Shown here piece by piece: positions 30,794 to 39,016 of a DNA stretch of 64,000 bases (position 1 is the first letter of the stretch; every line of letters begins with the position of its first letter). A program made the translations under genes and the position numbers. The DNA is from Pseudorhizobium endolithicum (lineage in GTDB: Bacteria; Pseudomonadota; Alphaproteobacteria; Rhizobiales; Rhizobiaceae): the NCBI RefSeq assembly GCF_902153245.2, contig NZ_CABFWF030000012.1, positions 126,501 to 190,500 of the forward strand, read 5' to 3'. The notes beneath the pieces were generated by a model. It was not told the origin of the DNA. It saw only the letters and a program-made list of their open reading frames with translations, and did no database searches.

Positions 30794-32428
30794 TCACCAG
30801 GCCTGCGGCGCGGCCTGTGTCGCTGCCCGGCGAAGATGGCCGGTGAGGCCGAAGAGGAGTGCCAGCCCGATGCCCAGCGCGATACCGGCAACCGTTCCGG
30901 CACCGACAAGGATGACCGTGCGCGGAGGCCAGCTTTTCGCGCGTGGCGGCACGGCTGGAGAAATTACGCGGACATTGGTCGTGTCGATCTGTTGACGCTC
31001 GGTAATCTGATGGGTGCGGGCCAGGAAGGTCTCATAGACCGCCGCCTTCGCCTGCGCTTCCCGCTGCAGTTCCCGCAGGCGCACCTGGGCATCGTTGTTG
31101 GTATAGACGGTACTGCGTTCTTCCGTAGCACGGTCGCGGAACTCTGAAAGTGCCGCCTTGGCCTGGTCCATTTCCGTCCTTGCCGACTGAAGGATCCGCT
31201 GAGCTTCGTCTGCCAATGCCGTCTCCAGCGCCGCCTGCTCCGACTGCAGCGCAATGAGGCGCGGGTGGCGGGCTCCGTAGGTCCGGGACAAGGAGCCGAT
31301 CTCTTGCCGCAGGGTGTTGTAGCTGGCGCGCAGATTGGTCATGGCGGGAGAATCGAAAACGGCCGCATTGGCGGTCTGGCGGTTATCGAGAGCGGTCTGC
31401 ATCTGCGTGAAGCGCGCCTCCGCCTGTATCGCCCGCTGCTGGGCCTCGACTACCTGCGTATCCAGCAGCGACGAAATCCGGCTGTTGGCGAGTTCTCCCG
31501 CGGTCGATTGAAGATCGTTCTCGCGCCGGAATGCCTCGACCTTTTCCTCTGCTTCCGTTACGGCGTAGCGCAATTCATCCAGCCGCTCTGTCAGACCGGC
31601 AGCCACCCGACCGGCGCTCTCGGCGGTCGACTGGAACAGCTCCGCCTCGAAGGCCCGGACGATCGATTCGGACAGCTGCACGGCCTTTTCCGGGCTTTCG
31701 CTCCAAACGGACAGGACGACGACAAAGGACCGTTCCTCCCGCCCCGCGCTGACCCGCTCGCTCAACTGCCGGAGGACGACAAGTTCCCGTTCCTCCTGCG
31801 TCGGTGCCGACGACGCCAGCGTCGTCAGGGACTGAAGCAGACCCGGCTTGTTGAATTCTGGGTCCTCCGTCAGATCGAGGTCGGCGATCACCTGGCGCAG
31901 GACGTTGCGCGACGTCAGAACCCGCAAGCGGCTCTCCACCTCGAGCAGTTGCGCTTCGCGCTGCTGGCTGGAGGCGAAGACGTCGTCGGTCACGACGTTG
32001 AGGTTCTGCGGGTCGACGATCAAATCCGTATGGACGGTATAGCGCGGAGTCGCGGTGACGGCATAGCCGAGAGCGGCAAAGGCACCGATCAGCGCCATGG
32101 CTACGACCAGCCGGATGCGATGCTGTACCCACAGAAGCACGTCTGCCGGGCCGAGCTCGCCCAGGCTGCGGATCAGCACGTGGATCAGGTGCTGGAGGTT
32201 CGACCGGTCGTCGGTCAGGAGAACGGGAGTTTGTCTGCGGGGCGCGCCTTCAGCCTGCGGCGGTGCCGGGTTCGCTTCGGCCGCCATGCTGGTGTAGGCT
32301 GCAAGGTCGCGTTGGGCGCCGGAGCGCTCGATCAGGTCGAGAAGCGAGGAAGGGCGCCCGGCGGCAGAGCCGGCTGGAGCAGCTCTCCGATCCGCTCTTT
32401 GCTGTTCTGGCTCCTTCGGCCGATACAT
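30794..32428 (-). CDS. Wzz/GumC-like polysaccharide co-polymerase, no kinase domain
   Basis: Chain-length regulator of 544 residues. There is a disordered N-terminal tail of about 95 residues, a first membrane segment near residue 108 (RLVVAMALIGAFAALGYAV), a long periplasmic coiled coil at about 260-440, and a second membrane segment near the C-terminus (VILVGAGTVAGIALGIG). The protein stops about 10-20 residues after it, so the BY-kinase Walker motifs found in Wzc/ExoP are absent. The ATG at 32428 has GGAG six bases upstream; an in-frame TTG lies at 32440. It controls length and export of the polymer. Confidence 0.87.
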   Translation of the reverse strand: MYRPKEPEQQRADRRAAPAGSAAGRPSSLLDLIERSGAQRDLAAYTSMAAEANPAPPQAEGAPRRQTPVLLTDDRSNLQHLIHVLIRSLGELGPADVLLWVQHRIRLVVAMALIGAFAALGYAVTATPRYTVHTDLIVDPQNLNVVTDDVFASSQQREAQLLEVESRLRVLTSRNVLRQVIADLDLTEDPEFNKPGLLQSLTTLASSAPTQEERELVVLRQLSERVSAGREERSFVVVLSVWSESPEKAVQLSESIVRAFEAELFQSTAESAGRVAAGLTERLDELRYAVTEAEEKVEAFRRENDLQSTAGELANSRISSLLDTQVVEAQQRAIQAEARFTQMQTALDNRQTANAAVFDSPAMTNLRASYNTLRQEIGSLSRTYGARHPRLIALQSEQAALETALADEAQRILQSARTEMDQAKAALSEFRDRATEERSTVYTNNDAQVRLRELQREAQAKAAVYETFLARTHQITERQQIDTTNVRVISPAVPPRAKSWPPRTVILVGAGTVAGIALGIGLALLFGLTGHLRRAATQAAPQAW

Positions 32429-32517
32429 TCCAAACTCCAACCGAACTGTTTCGTAGGGAGAGACCGCGGGTACGCCAGACTAACCTCGATGGATAGGCGA
32501 ACGGCGTGAAGTTTGGG

Positions 32518-33660
32518 TTAATGGAAGTCCGACAGGAGGCGGCTCCAGCTCTCGGAAGCCAATCCCCCGACATAGATGTCACCGCTTGCGGCGGCTCGGC
32601 GCAAGTCGTCGTGACGGCTCACCATGCAGAAGTAGCCGCGGTGCCTGAAGCGCATCCTTCTGTTGCGCATCAGGGCGTTCATCAGGAAGGGCTGGGACAT
32701 TCCGCGGGCCGCAACATGGCCTTCGTGGTCGAGTTCGTGGAGCATGTGCGCCACAACCTCGGTCTCATGACCCGCAGAGGCGAGCACGTCCAGCACCTCC
32801 GCCGTTCGCCCGGGATTGCGGAAATAGAGCAGGCAGCCGATGTCCTTGCCGGCGGCGTCCGAGACGATCCGACACTGCAGCTCGCCGAGGGTCCTGTTCA
32901 ACCGGGCGCCGTCCATCAGCCAACGGACCTCCTCGGTGGTCCAGGCGGGCCGCAGCCAGAACCGTTCCGTCATTTCCTCGGCGTAGCGGCGGAAGTCGGA
33001 ACTCGTTGCGTTTCGGGAGCGCCATCCGCTCACGGGCTGCATCGTGAAGGCCGAGAGGCGGGACCGGATCAGCCCGTCGGCAAGACGAACAGGCAGGGAG
33101 GATGCCATGGGCCGAAGCCATGTGATCTTCGCTCCGGCCTTTTCGAGACAGGAGCCGATCGGCCGGAACGTACGGCGCCATTGGAGGCTCTGAACGGGCA
33201 GCATCATCCCGCCGCCGGTGGTCCAGTGGTCTGCGCTTACGGGCGATGCATTGTCCGAGAAGCAGAAATCCGGCTGCGAGACGCGGATTGCGCGCGCCAG
33301 GCGAGCGGCTCCGGCCAGTCCCGCCTTTCCGTCGGCCATGAAGGCGCACAGAAGACGGGCGGTAATCTCCTGCCCGCCCATGGAAAACGTCATGGGCAGA
33401 GCCAGGAGTGCGCTGTCTATGCCGCCGCTCGCATTCACGTGGACGATCGAGCCGTGTGCGGGATCATAGACCGGAGATTCGAAGAACAGTCGGTGCAGGT
33501 AGTCGAGCTGATCCGGCGAAGGATCTCCGCTCCGGCCGCGAAAGACCTTGTTGAAGAGCCTGGCGACGGCCGTCAGATCCTCCGCCCGCATGGGACGCAC
33601 GCCGCGGCAGGACGCTACGGTGGGAGCCAGGCGCTCGTCTTTTTCAACGATCTGCCTCAT
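32518..33660 (-). CDS. GNAT-like acyltransferase of the EPS operon
   Basis: A protein of 380 residues whose opening, VRPMRAEDLTAVARLFNKVF, resembles GNAT acetyltransferases. A second acetyltransferase-like half appears after residue 230 (two-lobed, FemAB-like in length). No signal or membrane segment is seen. Its ATG overlaps the flippase stop (ATGA), so the two are coupled. It probably modifies a sugar or amino-sugar precursor of the polymer with an acyl or aminoacyl group. Substrate and exact family are uncertain. Confidence 0.68.
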   Translation of the reverse strand: MRQIVEKDERLAPTVASCRGVRPMRAEDLTAVARLFNKVFRGRSGDPSPDQLDYLHRLFFESPVYDPAHGSIVHVNASGGIDSALLALPMTFSMGGQEITARLLCAFMADGKAGLAGAARLARAIRVSQPDFCFSDNASPVSADHWTTGGGMMLPVQSLQWRRTFRPIGSCLEKAGAKITWLRPMASSLPVRLADGLIRSRLSAFTMQPVSGWRSRNATSSDFRRYAEEMTERFWLRPAWTTEEVRWLMDGARLNRTLGELQCRIVSDAAGKDIGCLLYFRNPGRTAEVLDVLASAGHETEVVAHMLHELDHEGHVAARGMSQPFLMNALMRNRRMRFRHRGYFCMVSRHDDLRRAAASGDIYVGGLASESWSRLLSDFH

Positions 33661-34964
33661 TCCGCAGGTGCTCCCGAGCGCGGATAGCTTTCGCCGGCCG
33701 ATCTGAGCAGGGTCCGCAGATAGGTCAGCCAGGCCGCCATCATCATCGCGATCTCGATGACGTAGTAGGAGATCAGGGTTCCCTGCGGTGCCGCGTACCA
33801 TGTCGCCCAGGCGGCAAGGGCCGCCCCCATCAGGCTGCCGCCGCCCAGTACGGCGCCGCGGGCGCCCTGGTGTCCGGCCGCCCCGAGTGCTTCCAGCGGG
33901 ATTGCCCAGCAGGCGACCGGCACCACGACCCAGCAGAGGTAACGGACGAAGGTGACGAGCGAGGTATATTCGTGACCGAAGAGATAGGGCAGAATAGGCG
34001 CGCAGATCCAGACGGTGACCGAAGCGGTGATGCTGATGGCGAGTGCTGCCAGGAAGATACGCCGCACCCTGCCGACGGCATTGTGAAGGCCACCCATGCT
34101 GGCGCGCGCCGTTCCAGGATAAAGAATCCGGTTGAGGGCATCTACGGACAGGTAGCTGCTCTCGATGATCCGCCGCGCGACGCTGTAGCTCGACATGATC
34201 TCGGCGCTGGTGACGAGGCTGAGGACGAGGAGATCGGCGTTCTGGCGGGCGGCCTTCAGGATGAACGGGATGCTGAAGAAGAGCCCCAGCCGCAATTCCT
34301 CGCGGACGAGCTGGAAGCGTGGCAGTCCTAAGGGGGCGAGCACCTTGATGCACGCAACGAGAAAAAGCGCGTGGGCCGAGAACTGCCAGATGATCCAGCC
34401 ATCCAGCGTCGAGACGCCGAGGAGCAGGCATGCGCAGCCCGCAGCCGCAGTCCGGACCAGCGCAAAGCCCACGACGGCCTTGTTCGCCGATGCGAAATCG
34501 GAAAAGGCGATGAACACCTGCTCGGTGAAAAGAATGGCGCGGACGAGGACGATGTTCGTCGCCAGCATTACGGTGATCAGGACAATGTTGGCGACCGGGT
34601 CGTCCGCCACCTTGAAGAAGAACGGCAGCACCATTGCGCCGAGAATCACGAGCAGGAGGCCGCTCGTCGTGATGAGGATCAGGTTGTGGCCCAGCATGAC
34701 CGGGTAGATCTGCGGGTCGCGCGCCACACGGCGCACCAGGCACTCGGTGGCGCCCAGACCGCACAAGTGAACCGCGATGTTCGCCACGGCCGTGATGGCG
34801 ACGAACAGGCTGAATTCGTGAACGCCCAGAAAGCGGGCAAGAATGGCGAAAGTCAGCAGTTGCGCGGCGGAGCTGATGACCAGGCTGCCTCCCGAGGCGG
34901 CATAGGAGGCGATCATCGGGAGAAGGGCGCGGTATTTCCGTCCTGCGGCTGTGCCTGTGGTCAT
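33657..34964 (-). CDS. Oligosaccharide flippase (Wzx-like)
   Basis: Polytopic MOP-superfamily protein of 435 residues with 12 or more membrane segments. Family-like features are GGSLVISSAAQLLTFAILAR at the N-terminus and SYSVARRIIESSYLSVDALN in the middle. It would flip undecaprenyl-linked repeat units across the inner membrane. The ATG at 34964 lies five bases after the asparagine-synthase stop; the ribosome site is weak, so coupling to the upstream gene is likely. A longer in-frame reading to 35117 would overlap that gene heavily and is not favoured. Confidence 0.87.
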   Translation of the reverse strand: MTTGTAAGRKYRALLPMIASYAASGGSLVISSAAQLLTFAILARFLGVHEFSLFVAITAVANIAVHLCGLGATECLVRRVARDPQIYPVMLGHNLILITTSGLLLVILGAMVLPFFFKVADDPVANIVLITVMLATNIVLVRAILFTEQVFIAFSDFASANKAVVGFALVRTAAAGCACLLLGVSTLDGWIIWQFSAHALFLVACIKVLAPLGLPRFQLVREELRLGLFFSIPFILKAARQNADLLVLSLVTSAEIMSSYSVARRIIESSYLSVDALNRILYPGTARASMGGLHNAVGRVRRIFLAALAISITASVTVWICAPILPYLFGHEYTSLVTFVRYLCWVVVPVACWAIPLEALGAAGHQGARGAVLGGGSLMGAALAAWATWYAAPQGTLISYYVIEIAMMMAAWLTYLRTLLRSAGESYPRSGAPAE

Positions 34965-34969
34965 GGCGG

Positions 34970-36940
34970 TCACTCTGCGGCCGCAATCGTTGCAGCCGGC
35001 ATGGCGGTCAACGTCGGAGGTGATTTCCTCACGAATTGTTTGTGCCACAGTTGGGTGGACAGGATCCCAACGAAGGCCGCATTGTCGCGGAAGCCCGATG
35101 CGGGGCTCGTCCGGCATTTCTGGTGCAGTCTCGTGACCGCTTTCGGATTAAAGAGGCCCGCCGCCGCGATTTCTCCTTCGCCCAGGCAATCGGTCACATA
35201 GGCGTGCCCGCCGGGAGCGACGAAGGCGCTGCTGTCGGGTGCTCGGTAGGGCTGTTTCGAACGGCGGAGGATCCCGTCCGGGACCACTCCCTTCGCGACC
35301 TTCCGCAGGATGTGCTTTTCTTCGAGACCCCGCAGCTTCATCTCGGGGGAGAGCCTGCTGGAGAATTCCACGAGGCGATGGTCGAGGAACGGGAAGCGGC
35401 CTTCCACCCCGTGCGCCATCGCCATCCGGTCTCCCTGGCTGGAAAGGATGTAGCCGGGCAGGAGAAAACGCGCCTCAAGATACTGCGCCTGGTGAAGCGG
35501 GTGCCATCGGCGGAAATCGGCGGGGAGGCGCGAGGCGAGCTCTTCGGCGGCATCATATCCCTTCAGCATCAAACGCAGGTCGTCGGAATAGAAGATCTTC
35601 GCCGCAGCCGTGCTGCGGAAGCGTGGTCTGTGGGAAAACAACGGATCTTCGGGATGGTCGCTGCCCGCCCCGAAGAAGGCGGCGAGATAGTCCGGAGACT
35701 GCTGCTTCAGGCCCGGAAGATAGGGATAGAGCCTACGGAAGAGGTGCGGGCGAAGGCGCGATTGCGGCTGTCGTGCGCAGAAGCGCCGCACACGGGCCTC
35801 GCGGAAGATGTCATAGCCGGCGAAAACCTCGTCGGCGCCTTCTCCGGTCAGGACAACCTTCATCCCGGCGCTCCTGACCAGGCCGGAGAGACGGTGAAGC
35901 GGTGCAGGCGCAGTCCTCAGCACCGGCCTTTCGGCGAAGCGAACGACCTCGGGAAAATCGGCTGCGATGTCGCCTGCACCGCAACGCACGGATCGGTGTC
36001 GGGTGCCGAGGTTCTCTGCCACCATCTGCTGGAAGGGACTCTCGTCGTGCTCCCTGCTGTCGAAGGCGACGGAGAAGGTGTTTAATCCCTGGGGCGCCAT
36101 GGGTGCGGCAAGCGCGGTGATGAGGGATGAGTCGAGGCCGCCCGAGAGATAGGCGCCTACAGGCACGTCTGCGCGCATTCGCAGGCGGACGGCATCCATG
36201 AGCAGGGCCGCGAGTTCCTCCTCCCGCGCCACTTCCCCCCGATCGGCGGCATCCCCGATGTCAGGGAACTGCAGGCTCCAGTACGGCTTTTGCGTGAGGA
36301 CGCCATCTTCCACCGTCAGAAGGCTGCCGGGCTCGAGTTCGAGGATATTCCTGAACGCCGTTCGCGGTGCGATGGGCGCCCAGAGCGTGAAGATCTGGTC
36401 GAGGGCCAGCACATCGAGTTCTGCCTCGACGCCTGGAACCTCCAGAAGCGCCTTGATTTCCGAAGCGAAGTAGAGGGTGCCGTGGGACCGGGTGTAGAAG
36501 AGAGGACGGACCCCCATGCGGTCGCGGGCGAGGAGCAGCCGATGCCTGCGGCCATCCCAGATCGCGAAGGCGAAATCGCCGTTCAGGCGCTGAAGGCATT
36601 CATCGCCGAAGGTCTCGTAGAGCTGCAGCAGCACCTCCGTATCGGTCTCGGTGCGGAAGCGGCATCCTCGCGCCTTCAGTTCGTTGCGAAGTTCGACATA
36701 GTTGAAGATCTCGCCGTTGAAGGCGATGACGATGTCGCCTTCGGCATTGGCCATGGGCTGGCGGCCATCGTTGAGTCCGACGATGGAAAGGCGGACATGC
36801 GCAAGGCCGATGGCGGCCGCTGCAAAGGTTCCCCGCCCGTCGGGTCCGCGATGGGCGATCGCCTCCGCCATCGCGCCTAGAAGGCGTTCTGTTCCACTTG
36901 GATGATCTGCCTCACCCAGAAATCCTGCAAATCCGCACAT
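34970..36940 (-). CDS. asnB: Asparagine-synthase-like amidotransferase
   Basis: Class II glutamine amidotransferase fused to an ATP-pyrophosphatase synthase domain, 656 residues. Cys2 in MCGFAGF is the glutaminase nucleophile; AFNGEIFNYVELR and FAIWDGRR follow. The synthase half has the P-loop YLSGGLDSSL at about residues 262-271 and VLTGEGADEVFAGYD. As first gene of an exopolysaccharide operon it probably amidates a uronic acid or another sugar acid, or transfers an amino acid, rather than making free asparagine. That is inference from context; similar asnB genes head many EPS loci. Confidence 0.88.
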   Translation of the reverse strand: MCGFAGFLGEADHPSGTERLLGAMAEAIAHRGPDGRGTFAAAAIGLAHVRLSIVGLNDGRQPMANAEGDIVIAFNGEIFNYVELRNELKARGCRFRTETDTEVLLQLYETFGDECLQRLNGDFAFAIWDGRRHRLLLARDRMGVRPLFYTRSHGTLYFASEIKALLEVPGVEAELDVLALDQIFTLWAPIAPRTAFRNILELEPGSLLTVEDGVLTQKPYWSLQFPDIGDAADRGEVAREEELAALLMDAVRLRMRADVPVGAYLSGGLDSSLITALAAPMAPQGLNTFSVAFDSREHDESPFQQMVAENLGTRHRSVRCGAGDIAADFPEVVRFAERPVLRTAPAPLHRLSGLVRSAGMKVVLTGEGADEVFAGYDIFREARVRRFCARQPQSRLRPHLFRRLYPYLPGLKQQSPDYLAAFFGAGSDHPEDPLFSHRPRFRSTAAAKIFYSDDLRLMLKGYDAAEELASRLPADFRRWHPLHQAQYLEARFLLPGYILSSQGDRMAMAHGVEGRFPFLDHRLVEFSSRLSPEMKLRGLEEKHILRKVAKGVVPDGILRRSKQPYRAPDSSAFVAPGGHAYVTDCLGEGEIAAAGLFNPKAVTRLHQKCRTSPASGFRDNAAFVGILSTQLWHKQFVRKSPPTLTAMPAATIAAAE

Positions 36941-37033
36941 GCCCAGCCACCTTCCCGCGCCGGGAAGCTAGCGAAAAGCCCTGATTTCCAGGTTAAGGGT
37001 GACAGGCAAAAAGCGGAAAGGGTGAACGGAAGC

Positions 37034-38407
37034 TTAAATCGGGGACATCTCCTGGACGACCGTTGGCCAGAGCTCCGACACCGTGGGGTGGATAGGCACC
37101 GCCCAACGCAGCGTATCGAAGGTTGCTCCCGCGTTCATCATGTCCAGCACACCATGGATGGCCTCGTCTCCGCCGGTTCCCAGGATGGCTGCCCCGAGAA
37201 TGCTGCGGGTATCGGCGTCGGCGACGATCTTCATGAAGCCTTGCGTCTCGCCCTTTTCAATCGCACGTCCCACACGGCTCATCGGCCGTTTGCCGACCAG
37301 GACCTTCTTCCCGGCCTTTACCGCCTGGGTTTCGGTCATGCCCACCCGCCCCAATGACGGATCGATGTAGAGCGCGTAGCCCGGGATCCGGTCGGAAACC
37401 CGCCGGTCTTCCCCATCCAGAAGATTGGCCGCCACGATCTCGAAATCGTTGTAGGCGGTGTGGGTAAAGGCGCCCTTTCCGTTGCAGTCGCCCAGGGCCC
37501 ATATACCTTCGACGGTGGTGGAAAGGTCGTCCTGCACCTTGATGTAGCCGCGCTCGTCAACCTCCAGGCCCGCCTTGTCCACGCCCAGATCGTCGGTATT
37601 GGGACGTCTGCCGGTGGCGAGGAGGACGTCGGAGCCGATGACAGTGGGTGCACCTTCCGTGCAATCCACCCCGACTGCCATGCCGTCCGGATGAGGGTCG
37701 AGGCGGATGCATTCGGCTCCTGTCCGGAATCGGATGCCTTCCTCCTCCAGGATTTTCCGAATAGCCTCCGAAACATCCGGATCTTCCCTGCCGATGACGC
37801 GGTCGCCTTTTTCGACCACGGTGACCTCGGCGCCGAACCGGCGGTAGATCTGGGCGAACTCCAAGCCGATGTAACTGCCGCCGATGATGACAAGATGAGC
37901 TGGCACGCGATCCAGCAGGACAATGCTGCTGTTGGTCAGATAAGGCACGCGATCGATGCCGGGAAAGTCCGGAACTGCCGCTCTCCCGCCGACATTCACG
38001 AATATTCGCGGAGCGCGCAGAAGCTCCTCGCCGACCCGCACGGTATTTCGGGATTCGAAACGCGCATGCCCCTCGATCAGGCTGCATCTCTCCATCCCCT
38101 GCAACCACTCGATATTATTCTTTCGCGCGTTCAGCGTCACCTGATGGGAGCGGGCCTTGACCTTCGGCATGTCCACCCTCAGCGTTCCATCCAGCTCAAG
38201 GCCGTAATCGGAAGCCCGGCGGGCAAGGTGGGCGGCATAGGCACTGGCAACGAGCGCCTTCGTCGGCATGCAGCCGGTGTTGACGCATGTGCCTCCGACA
38301 TGCTTGCGCTCGATGATGGCGACGGTCATTCCCTCTGCCGCCAGACGTCCGGCGAGCGGCGGCCCAGCCTGCCCGGTGCCGATAATGATGGCGTCGAAGT
38401 CCCTCAT
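37034..38407 (-). CDS. FAD-dependent disulfide oxidoreductase (Lpd/MerA-like)
   Basis: Flavoprotein of 457 residues with the class I pyridine nucleotide-disulfide layout. FAD motif AIIIGTGQAGPPLAGRLAAE, redox-active GGTCVNTGCMPTK (CX4C), NAD motif IIGGSYIGLEFAQIYRR, FAD-ribityl motif WALGDCNGKGAF, and a C-terminal HPTVSELWPTV with the catalytic His-Glu. There is no N-terminal metal-binding domain, so it is not a classical mercuric reductase; 2-oxoacid dehydrogenase subunits are absent too. Substrate unknown. The ATG overlaps the DUF4126 stop (ATGA). Confidence 0.87.
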   Translation of the reverse strand: MRDFDAIIIGTGQAGPPLAGRLAAEGMTVAIIERKHVGGTCVNTGCMPTKALVASAYAAHLARRASDYGLELDGTLRVDMPKVKARSHQVTLNARKNNIEWLQGMERCSLIEGHARFESRNTVRVGEELLRAPRIFVNVGGRAAVPDFPGIDRVPYLTNSSIVLLDRVPAHLVIIGGSYIGLEFAQIYRRFGAEVTVVEKGDRVIGREDPDVSEAIRKILEEEGIRFRTGAECIRLDPHPDGMAVGVDCTEGAPTVIGSDVLLATGRRPNTDDLGVDKAGLEVDERGYIKVQDDLSTTVEGIWALGDCNGKGAFTHTAYNDFEIVAANLLDGEDRRVSDRIPGYALYIDPSLGRVGMTETQAVKAGKKVLVGKRPMSRVGRAIEKGETQGFMKIVADADTRSILGAAILGTGGDEAIHGVLDMMNAGATFDTLRWAVPIHPTVSELWPTVVQEMSPI

Positions 38408-38880
38408 GACACGGCAAAGACGGTGAGCGCGTTGATGATCAGCCATGCGCCCACGACGGCGATCGCATCCTCGATGAAGGCGGCTGGCGCATCGCGGCGG
38501 AAGGCTTTCGCCATTGCGGAGCGAAAAGCCGCCCCGCCGAACGTACCGGCCACCGCTCCTATGGCACCGGCGGCGAGGGCGCCCGGCCATTGCCCGAATC
38601 CGGCGCCGATAGCCGCTCCGGCGAAGGCTCCCGTGATCACCCGGGTCGCGAACTGCATCGGTACGGTTCGCTTGGGTGTGCTGGGAAGCTGATCCGTTAT
38701 CAGTTCGGCAATCGCCAGTGCCGTCAGGATCAGCACGGTCCAGATCGAGCCGAGGAAGGCCAACCAGGTGCCGGTCAATCCCAGGAAGCCGAAATAGGCC
38801 CCCCAGCTCACTGCGGCAGGAGCAGTCATGGCGCGCAATCCGGCGATTGTGCCCATCAAAAACGCAAGCAGATAGATCAT
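38404..38880 (-). CDS. DUF4126 membrane protein
   Basis: Small polytopic protein of 158 residues with four to five hydrophobic stretches rich in Ala and Gly (MGTIAGLRAMTAPAAVSWG, GALAAGAIGAVAGTFGG). The sequence fits DUF4126, function unknown. It is translationally coupled to the flavoprotein gene through an ATGA overlap, which suggests a membrane partner. The upstream 136 bases are shared with the divergent histidine kinase gene. Confidence 0.83.
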   Translation of the reverse strand: MIYLLAFLMGTIAGLRAMTAPAAVSWGAYFGFLGLTGTWLAFLGSIWTVLILTALAIAELITDQLPSTPKRTVPMQFATRVITGAFAGAAIGAGFGQWPGALAAGAIGAVAGTFGGAAFRSAMAKAFRRDAPAAFIEDAIAVVGAWLIINALTVFAVS

Positions 38881-39016
38881 CGGGCGCCTCTCCGCGGACG
38901 AGCTTGTTGACTATGCCCGCCGATGCAATCACGACCACCGGAAGAGTCAAGCTGCAAAGAGCGCATGCAATAGATGACTGCCGGGTAGGCAGGAGTTCTT
39001 CGCTGCGCGGAAGCAT

